DNA from: Hyalella azteca
Lineage: Eukaryota; Arthropoda; Malacostraca; Amphipoda; Hyalellidae
NCBI RefSeq assembly: GCF_000764305.2
Contig: NW_025934994.1
Span: forward strand, 62,001-126,000
Length of the DNA: 64,000 nt
Direction: 5' to 3'
Part shown: in pieces, positions 1 to 11,645 of the stretch
Layout: every line of letters begins with the position of its first letter
Numbering within the stretch: the stretch's first letter is position 1
Translations under genes and position numbers: made by a program
The notes under the pieces: generated by a model
The model's input: only the letters and a program-made list of their open reading frames with translations
Told to the model about the DNA's origin: nothing
Database searches by the model: none

Positions 1-1359
1 CAAGTTATTATTTGACACCTGTAGGTACGAACGAACACGCCTTGCACTATTTTCACTTTTTCACTCCTATCTATGATCTATATCTATCTATAGAACTCTT
101 ATCTATGATTCATTAAAGTCAACAAATAGGTTACTAATTTCGTTTATACTTTTTATTATAGAATAATTATACTGACCTTTACATTGAGCTATAACTTAAA
201 TTAATTGTCAGATCGATTTCTTATTCTATTTATCTGCATTTACCAGATAAGAATATGCCAATCAACCTCGAATTGCAACATTGTACTCAAACCGAACCGA
301 GCAGCTTGTTTTATTGATGTCTTGACCGGATACTAAATTATTCCGAGGGTTGAGAAAGAAACGTTAAATCCTGAAACAGTGACTTACTCCTTCGAATTTA
401 TATATTGTGTTATTAGCTTCTAATTTTCGAATAAATCTAATTTTCTGCTTATTCTATTACAGTAAGTTCCACAAGGAGCTTATCGTTTCCCTCTGGCTTC
501 GTTCTGTGACCCACTTCATTTTGCAGAACCATTTCAATAGTAGTTTCAACAGTTTCAGTCTTTTTTACTTTCAGTTGTACCGAAATCCAATAAAAAAGGC
601 TTCTGTCCAAAATGAACTTCCGTCGGTCGCAATACAATTTTGAATTTCAACTTCGGATTTCACTTCGGTCGCGAACTGCCACTTCTAATTTCATTCCAAA
701 TTCATAATTTTTTTATTAAGATCACATCAGATTATGACAGCTATTCAGTGATAAATAGTCAATTTAAAAAAGAAATTTCTGATGATATCCAATTTATTAC
801 CAACTAGGTTTATAATTTTAGAACTGCTTAATTCTACTAGGAATGGATGTTTAATTTTAGAAAAAGTAAAAAATGGTGGATTAAGAATTTGATCATTTGG
901 TTTAGGCATAAATTTTTTATGTCCGTTCATCGCTCGTCAATAGTATCCTTGAGAAACTGGATTAGGTGACGAAATTCAACGTGTCTTAGCAGAAAAAAAC
1001 TCATCTGAAGCGATATATATGTTGCGGGAGAGGGGGCAACACATATGGGCTACCCCAACGGGATAGTTAGACAGAATGAACAGACTATAGATGCAAGCAT
1101 GAACTATATATTTAACGATCATTATGTATAAATAAACAAGCAATTTCATGAGAAGTACACCAGTAATCATATGTAGCCATCAGACCGGAAATGTCAAGTT
1201 GAACTAAGGTAATATTGAACATTTGGCTGGGCCTATCCATAGTCGCCGGTGTTGTAGCAGAGAGGAAGTCACAGTTCAGCGAAATTAGCTTCAGTCAAAA
1301 CTATTCAAAGTGTTAGATTCTAGCGGAGGAGCGCAGCGCTTGCCGAGATTACAACGTGA
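1..1359. other. Non-coding, nothing recognised
   Basis: AT-rich sequence with only short overlapping open frames on both strands and no splice-consistent exon. Confidence 0.6.
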
Positions 1360-1548
1360 CTTCTGTCCAACGTTGCCAACAAGTTGCAGCTTCCTTCTAC
1401 GCTGTTCGAAGAGTGGGAGAGAAATGTTCAAACCATCGACCAAGTCCTGGCGACGTACAGTGCCGGCGACGTACAGTACCGTCTTGATCCGGCACTTAAG
1501 CTCCGATTGCCTGCAACCGCATCCGTCCATGACCGACGGATGAAATAA
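1360..1548 (+). pseudogene. Possible gene relic, unknown
   Basis: A GC-rich patch in AT-rich DNA. The frame from 1360 reads LLSNVANKLQLPSTLFEEWE, RNVQTIDQVLATYSAGDVQY and RLDPALKLRLPATASVHDRR before TAA. A TGA directly precedes it and another forward frame and the minus strand are also open, so a frameshifted relic or chance are both possible. Confidence 0.22.
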
Positions 1549-4375
1549 CCAAAATACAACAACTTGGTTTTGAATGAATGGTTGACCAATTACTGCGTCC
1601 TGCCACGCCCGTCCAGGCAGGCGGCTCCATCGAGAGTGAGCCAACCCCGGCTCAGGTCCAATTTCAGCTCCGAGTAATGCGTCGGAAAGAAAGAAAGAAG
1701 AGCGCGAACGACAGAAAGTCGGACCGCTACAATATTAATCTGAATTTCCCCTATTAATAATTCGATTTACATTGTATCAATTGAAATAACATTTTCTGTA
1801 GGAATAATACACAAATCATGCGAATGGCTTCTAGGCGCTCTACTTTGCTTGTCGTTGCAAATTTCAATAAAGCCAATGTAAAATTAACTAATAAAATCCC
1901 TGCACTCGTCTGCGTCATTCCTGGATCTAGAGGCCTTATTCCTGCCGCACATCCATTGCCGCTCCTAATTCCTGTCGCACCTCTGATGCCGCGCCGAATT
2001 CCTGTCGCACCTCTCATTCTTCACGAGTCTGCGACGGTACTTGCACTCATCCTCTCGTGATCCTTGTTGTTCTCAACCCACTTAACTACAACAAGCATTT
2101 GGCAGCACTATAAGATGTTATTGCAACTCGTCAAGGAGGAGGATTTGCATTGCACCCGACTCTATTTCCTTGTGGTAGATGTCTCATATTCGGGAGCTCT
2201 CAAGACAAATGTACCACGAGGTTGTGAGCTTGATAGCGTGTGCACAATGATCAATTGATTGGCATGTTTTGTTTCGCTATAGGTGCTTGCCAGCCGTTCA
2301 TTGTGATCAGAGTGACATTAATTTAGCGTTATTTTGTGCATTTAAGTCATTTAAGTTATCATTTAGAGAAGTGACTATTCCTTGAAGTTAAAATGACTAT
2401 TTTATGTCTTCAACCTAGAATATTTCAGATAATATATTTTCTTTTGACATTAATTGGCGAGATTGCGGAATGGCAAGGGTATATATATTTGTTATGCTAT
2501 CTTTAAGTTATCGGTGAAATCGGTGAAGGCTTGGGTCAAAATGCTGCAAATATGTTATACAAACATTGGAGTTTCGCTTCCTGATAAAGATTAATGTAAG
2601 TTTTATAATTAGTCCAATGTGAGTCCAATGTAGCTCCCACTGTTTTTCAGAGAAATAATTAGATATTATTGTGCCCCAGGCAGGTGGTTTTAAATGCGGG
2701 CGTCTGTCCTAGGTATCATGCAGTAAAGATTCAGCAATATGTCCAGCTCTTCATTAGAAGAATTTTCATTCCTATTTTCAAAAGTGTGACGCTTGGCGTG
2801 ACTCTTGCCTTCTGTTTGAGTGGGTAATAACGCTCGTGCGGTATGGGCCTACCGTTTGGTTAACAGTAATCATATTGTTTCCTGTTTCGTTCAAGGCTAA
2901 TTAGTTCTAGGGCTCTTTTCAGGCTATCCTTAATTCGGGTTAGAATTCGGTAGGCACGAAAGACGTCTTTATGCTGGTCATCAATATTAACATTTAAAGA
3001 TAAAGGATTAAAATTTATATTATTCAATCCCTCTTCGCAGTAATAGCAGCCTTTCTTCAGCCGGAGAGAGTAAGCTGGTAAATAAAGCACGCTGTTTAAA
3101 ATAACAAATTTCTATGCGTTTTCCAGCAATATTTTCTTCGACTGGACCCCAGAGAGACAATTAAGTCTTGAGCTTGCTGACATAAAACAAACTCAGTCCA
3201 CAAACATTTTAGAAATTTAAATAACAGCGGATAAAAAATTGCTCAAAAAACTGTACCGAAAAGAAGTTCCATAGTTTCTCCAACGTGATTTAGTAGCTCG
3301 GTAATGAGCCTTCAGTTCACGAATTTAAAGTAGCCTGAAGCAGTGAAAAAGAAATTGCGCTGTCATATACAACGCAGGGCTGCTTGACTGGGAGTAATTG
3401 CTAATGATTGCGCTTGTTATTCTCCAATTGTAAGAGTAATGAGGAAGTTACAGTTCTTAATCCTATCATCCTATGCGATGCTTCATTAGCGAGTAGGGGC
3501 GGAAACAAGAGCGTTTCATATGGGAGCGATGACTTGTCTTGAATTTTAGGCGAGTTGTAATATATTTCATAGAACAAAACATTTTCTACGCCAGTTTACA
3601 TGAATTAAATGCTCCCAGAAAAAGGTTCTAATGGGTTTCATCCTTGATATTAAGTTAAAAGTTTTGTGATAATTGTGAGACTGGATAAGTAACCTTAATT
3701 CGTTTCGAATCGAGACTTCAAGAAGTTGATAGATTTACTACTCTATTTGGCGTTATTTAGAATATTGAGAATTGTGATAGATTCCAACATGTAACTTATT
3801 GAGGTACCAGTACTGCAAGTTAAAAATACTATTGTCAAAGAAAATTAGTTACATGCAAAACTCATTTTTGAAGAATGAGGCAGAGTTTTGCATCTAGAAA
3901 AACAGCATTTGCAGAATGATGAAGTTTATTCGCAGCCACGCTATCTCACCTCGATCCACCAGCTTCGTATCAATAATTATTCATACTAGGCTGATTGATA
4001 TCAATTCATTTCAGTCTACGGGATAGTTCCGCCTCATTTAGGAGCTCAGTTTGAACTGCGAGACCATCTGCCTGTAATTTGAATTCTAGAGTAAAATTTA
4101 TTTTAAGTCAAGGATTTGTCGTCATATTACTTTCGAGAAATTATGTTGTGAATATTCATTTATGCATCATTAATGTATTGTATTGATTATTAGTTTAGTC
4201 AGTCCTGGCAATATGTACTCAAATTCACTGAGCACAAATTATTAATGTGATGTTTCAAAGTTTCTACAATCGAGGGATTTCTTGTTAACAGAGAGTCAAC
4301 TGAACACTTCAACTCCCTTTGCATTCTTTATTCACTATTCTTATAAAGTTATACTATATTCAATGCGTACAATAT
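1549..4375. other. Non-coding, nothing recognised
   Basis: AT-rich. Around 1915-2015 a loose repeat of ATTCCTG(C/T)CGCAC occurs. No exon with both splice sites and coding character found. Confidence 0.6.
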
Positions 4376-4383
4376 ATAACTCA
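4376..4383. repeat. Target-site duplication, left (ATAACTCA)
   Basis: Exact 8-bp match to the sequence following the element at 5588-5595. Confidence 0.88.
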
Positions 4384-5587
4384 CAGAGGTAGGCAGTAGC
4401 GCGCTACATGTAGCGGCCGCTACTAGCGGCCGATACGAGGTTTTATATATAAATACCATTTATTTGTAAATAATGACATAAAATGATCATTTTATAAAAG
4501 TTCTAGACTGCATGACACAAAAAAGTATTGCATGTATGATGTACATCTAATGTAGTAGCTTTATTGAACGCGTCTCGTTTGTAGCTTTCAAACGAGTGCA
4601 AACACTTTGTAATTAACGAGAGTATAATGATCTATATATACAGATTTAATTCAAATAAATCTTTGTACATATTGTTAAAAAGTGTTCATTTATATATTTT
4701 TAAAATTGTCTTACGCAAGAATTATAGCACGCACAGACATGCGGTAAACTGCGTTAGACGCGCCTTTTCAGCAGCTACAAAATGAGTCAAGAAAACAGTA
4801 AAGCCAAAATTTCCGATTTTTAGGGTAGCCGGTCCCCTTCATAGTATTAAATATTATTTAAAAACCAGCATGATACATACATAATATAAATTACAGAATA
4901 AAACTGTACGAAAGATTTCGGTGTAATGTTGTCAACCTCAGCCTGTTACTAGTGTCAACATGTTAGTTGTTACTTGTTAAGTTGTTACCCGTTACCACTT
5001 ACAGGTTTTTTCATCTTTCAGTTTGCTTACAGTTATTTTTACACAGTTATTTTTATGTAGTAGTTATTTTATGTAGTAGACATCCTTCCCTACATGGATG
5101 TCTACTTTAATCTACAATCTCAAAAATAATCCACATATATATAAAAAAAAGACTGTGTTTTGTATGTATATGTGGATAATTTCTTAGATTGGTAGATTAA
5201 AGTTCACATCCATGCAGGGAGGGTAAAACATAAAAATAACTGTAAATTTTATTTACTGTATCTAACCCTGGGGTAACCCAACCCATACTAGTTCGGTTAG
5301 GTTAATTGCAATAAAGTTGCATTGATATGTTTTAAAAATGTTTTATTATCATTAAATGTTTATGAGTAAATCCCAATAGCAGAACAACAAATATTTAGAT
5401 ATTTCCAATAATTTTGGTCATTGTAGCGGCTAATGTAGCGCGCTACATTTTACTGTAGCGGTAGCGGTAGCGGTAGCGCCCGTTACAATCTAGTGGGTGT
5501 AGCGGTTGCGGTAGCGCCCGCTACATTTAGAGCATGTAGCGGTAGCGATAGCGCCGCTACATATCAAAGTAGTGCTGCCCAGCTCTG
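4384..5587. mobile_element. Non-autonomous hAT-type DNA transposon (1204 bp)
   Basis: The left end reads CAGAGGTAGGCAGTA and the right end, reverse complemented, reads CAGAGCTGGGCAGCA: short inverted termini of the hAT type. The element is flanked by an exact 8-bp duplication ATAACTCA (4376-4383 and 5588-5595), the size hAT transposases make. Both subterminal zones are packed with GTAGCG/CGCTAC repeats, as expected for transposase binding sites. The interior is AT-rich and contains no transposase frame, so it must have been moved in trans. The perfect duplication suggests a fairly recent insertion. Confidence 0.88.
5043..5243. mobile_element. Foldback (palindromic) segment nested in the hAT element
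   Basis: The left arm begins ACAGTTATTTTTATGT and contains CATGGATGT and ACTTTAATCTAC; the right arm carries the reverse complements and ends ACATAAAAATAACTGT. The arms meet around an A-run near 5150. It could be a separate MITE inserted into the transposon or an internal duplication of it. Confidence 0.6.
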
Positions 5588-5595
5588 ATAACTCA
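5588..5595. repeat. Target-site duplication, right (ATAACTCA)
   Basis: Exact 8-bp match to 4376-4383 on the other side of the hAT element. Confidence 0.88.
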
Positions 5596-8500
5596 ACTAT
5601 AAATTCCCTCATCCTGGGGTGCAATCCTACCTTGTCCGATCCGTATTTGCGTTGTGTTCATTCGAATGAAATTCTGCATCGCAATAACGGCTCAGTCCGC
5701 TTGCCATGTCTGTGGAGATCACAAATGAACGTGAGCGTCGCTGCTCACCCGAGAGCCTTCTACTCATCTTACCGTTGCCCTCACTATAAGAAATAAATAA
5801 TTATGACTCACATTTGCTGTTATGGGGGACTTCTCGACAAGTTTTGTCCTGAAGAATAGGCGTATCTGTGATACGAGCAGAAAATGCTTCACTATTTGTA
5901 AATCATGACCCATTTATTTTTCTTAGTGTGCGGGACCCAAGCGATCAAACGAAGTATCCAAAAACGAGACTCGAATCCTCTATCCGGCCTTAAGTGCCTC
6001 GACGAGCGATGGATCGTCGAGTGCTGAAAACTCGGCGAATAATTCAGCTCTGGATTTGTGATAGGAGATGGCATAACATTCGTCATCAATCGATGCCAGA
6101 GCATCAGCCTGACTACAGTTCTTGGATATTTTCAAAGGTATTTACCGAATGTAAATTCAAGACGTTTTGAAAGCGTTATATACCAAAACATTGAATTTTA
6201 AATGCTAATCAATTATCCGACTAAATTATCATTGACATTTGCTGTTGAACAATATTTTGTTTTGGAATCCTATATATAATGATTGCTATCAAGTCACAAT
6301 TTGACGATAAAACGTGGTTTGAATTTACGTGTTTTTTTAATCAGGACCTACGCATCTTGAATCCAAAACGGTTAAAAACAACTTTCCGTTGCGCATCATT
6401 CTTAGCTAAGCAGTGCAGGCCGCTGAGTAATGAAACGCTGCTGCAAGAAAGCTTAACTGCAAAGTCTCTGGAAAAAGTTTGTTGTGCGTCAACAAGACGC
6501 GACGGAGGAGCGTAATGCACGGCAAGTCTTGGGCGCTTGTGCCGGGCAAACAGGGCTTTGAGGGCTTCAGACCAGCTAAACATTTCCATAAAACTTCATT
6601 TGAAACTTAAATTCGTGATACCGAAACAAATGGTGGTATTAAGACGGAAACCCTAACAAAATTCGGGGATCGCCTATCCATGGGTTTGGCTTTAAAACCC
6701 CGAAAAACCCTTATTCTATGGTTTTCACACCATGGGTTTGGCTTTAAAACCCCGAAAAACCCTTTTTCTATGGTTTTATGGCTCCGGTCGAACGTCTCTA
6801 CACTCGGTGCAAAGTTATTCTCGGTCTGCTTGACTACTCGAGTGAAATCAGCCCCTGGTCAGAATCCCCTCTCCAACTTTATAGTCGTCTGAGAGTATGA
6901 CAAGGGTTGGCCGAGCCGAGTCATACCGAGCTAGCAAGCTGCCCAGAGGCTGCCTGCCCTTCGAATCCTGAGCCGAAGCGGTCATAGAGAAGCTGATTTA
7001 CTCGCGGTCCGAGTCCCAGGCGGCCCTAATGCAGGGTCGCGCACTCCTCGAAATTTAATTAGGGAAATTCGAAAAAATTATTTTGATTGAATTTAGATGG
7101 TCAGCTTAATTTTTTGTAATTATCTCTAGGTCTCGCAAGAAGTCAATTCTGGGATCAAATATTTTGTTACTGTCACAATAAACAGGAACAAGATTACCTA
7201 GAACAAATTTTAAAGAAAATACGAGCAGACTTTATGAAGGCTTTCTTTGTGTTGCAATGAATTTCTTAAAGACGAAAATAAGAAATCATTGTAATCCAAA
7301 ATTTAAAGCAATTCTAACTGCAATACTTGAACTTCAATTTATTCAATTTGAAGCAATTGACCTTGAGCAGCCTCAATATGAAACAAATAAAGGCAAAAAA
7401 TTTTGAAAAGCTTATTAGAGGCTAGCTACTCAATTTTGATTTTGAAATAGTAATCGACTTACATAAGGAGTAAAATCTACTGCTAATCTTAAAATGCTTA
7501 AGCACCATAGCGGGTTGAAGAAAAGACACAAGAATGATCTTAAAATACGGAATTTGTATAAGGAATTGTAGATCGACAATAGAAAAGAGCTGAAGCTTGA
7601 CACTTTTGATAATAAAGAGCAATTTACAAATAATTATTGACATTTCAACTTATACAATTCAACTTGAGTCCCTCTATAAATCTCACGTAACGCATCAAGT
7701 ATCGATGGTTATATTATGCTTCATTATAAATGCTGTAATACACATTTTATTTGTAATTTAAATATAATTAACGCAATAATTTAGACTTGGAAAGTTACAT
7801 GTATATAACCTCAAACCAGAGATTGAATGAATACCTTATTGTACCTTGAAATAATCTCTTGTATACTCGCAATTCTGGTACAATGTATGCGGCCTCTGAA
7901 GTTGAAAATATTTCACGGGGTCCTGAATTATTTGGTGAGGCTTAGGCTGAGTCCTCAGCAAAAACTGGGAACTTGGAGCAGGAGGAAATAAATATTCGGG
8001 AATTTGGCAAAGCCTCGACAAGAACGTATCATTTGTAAATTTTATAGCTCCAGAGGAAGCCCATGGAAAAATGACTTGGAAGCTGAAACTTCTCACGCAG
8101 TCCATTCGGAAAATGCGAAAAAATTAAAATTGCCCATTTATCCTTGAATTTATTGAAAAGTTGTTCTGGAAAGTTTAAAAAAAGTCGGAAAGTTTGCATT
8201 TTAGAAGGCTTTTCTACGAGTCGTGCTGCCATGTCTTGTAGTTCCCCAATATTGAATCAAACGTGACGAATCCTTAAACCAATTTAATTTAAATTTTTAT
8301 CAAGAAATTCGATTTCTGCTGCTTTAAAATTGGATACAGACACGAAAACAAGAAATAATGTGAATTTTTCCTAGAACAAATTAAATAAATAATTTCGATG
8401 CCTCCGGGTAAGTATGTAAAACCGTTATACTCACATTATTCAGTTCATTAAGAAGATGCTTTTCTACGGTGGATTCTGAAATATTAATAATCATTATTAA

Positions 8501-9566
8501 ATGACAATAATATACAAAGTAGTTAATAATAATAAAGAATAATCATGTTGGCGTTACGAGTATAAGAAAAATGCACCGAGGTAGACACGTGTGTTATAAT
8601 AGCGCGTCGAATGAGGAATAACAACAAGGTTGCTTAAACTCCATGCAAATAGTAATGATTTATTTACGAGGTACAAATAATAAATTATTTTTTTTTATTC
8701 TACACAATAAAATTACATGACAACAAATAATAATATTGGCCGAAATGCACATAATTTTACTGAGAAACACGAATGCTATTAGAATATTGGTTACATAAAA
8801 TAGTATTCAATAATACTAAATCTTGCCGACTAATTAATAATAATAATAATAGAATTAATAAAACAGCAAAAGCGCATCAATTAATAGATTTACCTGGACC
8901 CTGAGTATCGTAGACGCTGGTCCACTAGGCCATATAGACTCATCAGTTCTGATGAGAGCTAATTGCTTAGCCTTAACAAACTGGGTGATCAATTTAATCG
9001 GAAGCAGCTATTAGCTGCAGCAGGTTCATTGCCGTCGCAGGTCTTTGAAGACAGGAGGCACTTGTTGAATAGCTAAACTTTTGAGTTAACGATGACCTTA
9101 ATTAAGGCTTGTTTATGTATAATTAACATTATACAAATAATTGTCATAATTAAGTGTCTGGCATAAATTTTAGTTAAATTCATTTATATCATTCACATTT
9201 TATTACCAAATATCCAGCTCTCCGTGTATCTGAGTTCTCATTTTTGTCGTGCATATTGAAGGGAGTGATAGAATGTATGCAGTTTGCAACTAGATTGCTT
9301 CTAATCTTATAAACTCGTAAAATTAAAGCGGAAACAATATAACCAGCACATTCCTAAAGTTACAGTCTTTACTTATCCTCGCATAAATGATCATTCAGGA
9401 CTAGATGTGGAAAGTCGTTCTGTTAGGAGAAAAATATTTAGAATTATTATTCAAAAGTATCTTCTAATTCGTTTATCGGTTCAGGATAAAATTTTGATCA
9501 TATGCGAAATGTGGCGCAATTATCCTCTTGTATAAGATTAATTTCTGACTGAGTCTGAAACTGTAA
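5596..9566. other. Non-coding apart from the 52-bp duplication
   Basis: A GC-richer patch at 6900-7060 has a TTCGAATCC box and a TGGCCGAGC box like tRNA A/B regions, but no cloverleaf. A minus-strand frame at 6341-6589 is open without recognisable similarity. Confidence 0.55.
6678..6780. repeat. 52-bp tandem duplication
   Basis: CCATGGGTTTGGCTTTAAAA starts at 6678 and again at 6730, followed in both by CCCCGAAAAACCC and TTCTATGGTTTT. Confidence 0.9.
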
Positions 9567-9620
9567 TTTTTAGCGCATTTTCTCATTTATGGAAAAAAGC
9601 ACTATTGTGCTGGCCATGTC

Positions 9621-9652
<32 letters not shown>

Positions 9653-9747
9653 CGTCTGTCCGTCCGTCCGTGACATCAAGTTTTCGTCGACGAGAACACG
9701 CGCTCTCTGTCACTCACTGCAGTGAGTACTGAGTTATATTTTTTTTT
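9567..9747 (+). mobile_element. Dispersed hairpin repeat, copy A
   Basis: Starts TTTTTAGCGCATTTTCTC, runs through a (TCTG/TCCG)n block at about 9620-9672, then the palindrome ACTCACTGCAGTGAGT and ends ACTGAGTTATATTTTT. The beginning AGCGCATTTTCTC is inverted near the end (GAGAACACGCGCT in this copy). About 180 bp with no coding capacity; MITE- or SINE-like. Confidence 0.8.
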
Positions 9748-10283
9748 CAGTTTGTTTTTGGTTTACAATATTCTCGCACTTGTGGTATTGATTACATGAT
9801 TTTGCCCACTATTATTGTAGGGGATTGAATTTAATCCCCTATTTCCTATTTATGGCGGTTATACCGTGGTGTGTGTGATCATGATTTGCTGAAGTTAAAG
9901 CAGCAGATTTAAAATTTTTTATCAGTAATAATAAAATTACGCCCGTAAATCATTACACTTTGAAGTTTAGCGTATCCGCTAGAATAGGACAGTAAACATA
10001 CATGTACATAATATGAAAATATGGTTCGTCATCTCAGTACACTTATTTTATAGTCGTATTCCATTAGAGAAAAAGGCTGCTATATTTCCTTTTAAACAGA
10101 AGATAATAAACCTGGCCATAAAACACAATGAAAAACTGGTCACTCAAGAGGTCAAGATATTTTGGCTCGCAAAAATGTGCCGCTTTCTTATTTGCACGCT
10201 GTTTAAAAGAATATGTAAATTTTTGATGTGACATTTATTAATATTATTATTGCAGGCCGGCCACCTGAACACCGGTCAGACCA

Positions 10284-10466
10284 TTTTTAGCGCATTGTCT
10301 CATTTATGGAGAAAATGACGAGCGCTATTGTGCTCGTCATGTCCGTCCGTCCGTCTGTCTGTCCGTCCGTTTGTCTGTCCGTCTGTCTGTCCGTGACTTC
10401 ACGTTTTCGTCGACGAGATAATGCGCTCTCTGTCACTCACTGCAGTGAGTACTGAGTTATATTTTT
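10284..10466 (+). mobile_element. Dispersed hairpin repeat, copy B
   Basis: Same order of blocks as at 9.57 kb. It includes an extra inverted pair ATGACGAGCGC / TGTGCTCGTCAT and the exact ACTCACTGCAGTGAGT palindrome. It lies 540 bp from copy A in the same orientation. Confidence 0.8.
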
Positions 10467-11489
10467 CACCGTTATTGTAACAATACAGCTATTCATAGGT
10501 TGTACTAGGCTTGCCATTTGCAATGTCTAATTTAATATATAGTAAGGACCAAAACTTTTACTTTCTATTAAAGATCCACATCTGATGTTGGAAAGCAAGT
10601 AATGTGAAGATTATATCATTTCAACATTGTTTTGAACCAATTCTGAGTTCCAAATATTTCTAAAAGTCCCTACCGATACAACTTGTTGATGACAAAATTC
10701 CGCCCTTACTTCGTGAGATTCTCATTCCCCTGACAGATTGAAGGATACGAGCTGAAGTTACGTCATTACAGGACGATTAGAAACAAATGTTTAAACGCCA
10801 TGAAGCCTCATGCGTTCGTCGCTAGACGCCTTCATTGCTGTACAAACTGTGGCAAATCCTGGCGTTTTAGCGCCATTCAATTAGACCAACCTTGTTAAAG
10901 AGAAAACGACTGCTGGTGAGATTAGGCTGCATTTAACTTAATTTGTTTTCTTTATATATATTGTCAAAAGAGGCTCAAACTCGCATTCTTAGAAATAAAT
11001 CGTTCGTTGATTTCTGCAAGTTAGCAATGCGGCATCTTGTCATTTTAGTTTTATTTTTATATGTAATTAATGTGGATAAATAGACATTAAGGTACGCCTA
11101 TGGTAAAATGATGTAAAACTGTGATTTAAATTATAATGCAGCAAAAAAAAGTTCATAAAAGCAGTGCGGCGATAATAAAATTAGTAAAATCAATTAGGTA
11201 TCTTTATTAATGGGGGACGTTGTTGTGGGGTAATTATGTGAGTATGTATGCGAAAATTGAAAATTTATGAAAAAGAACTTAATATGAATAAACGATATCA
11301 ATAAGAACAATTTGTAAAGTAACTTGCGTGCGTGTTAGAACATCAGGTTCACAATAAATTGTAAAATTAAATTATTATAATGCTTGATTTCTAGCATAAT
11401 TTAAACAGAATGCGATAAAGAACTTCAAACTAAAATGAACTCATTCTCAAGTAGGTTACTTAAAATTAAATTATATCTTTATCCTCCTG
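10467..11489. other. Non-coding, nothing recognised
   Basis: AT-rich, short random open frames only. Confidence 0.6.
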
Positions 11490-11645
11490 CTGCTAAAATA
11501 AATATAATACAGTATAATATAATATAAAATAATATAATATAATATAATATAGTGTAATATAATATAATATAATATAAAATAAATATAATATAATATAATA
11601 TAATATAATATAATATAATATAATATAATATAATAAATATATAAT
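11490..11645. repeat. (ATAAT)n pentanucleotide satellite
   Basis: Nearly pure AATAT/ATAAT repeats. Two overlapping minus-strand open frames made only of Tyr, Ile and Leu are a by-product. Confidence 0.95.

Noticed and set aside
6900..7030. tRNA-like boxes (TGGCCGAGC and TTCGAATCC)
   Set aside because: No acceptor, D or T stems pair correctly; at most a tRNA-derived repeat relic.
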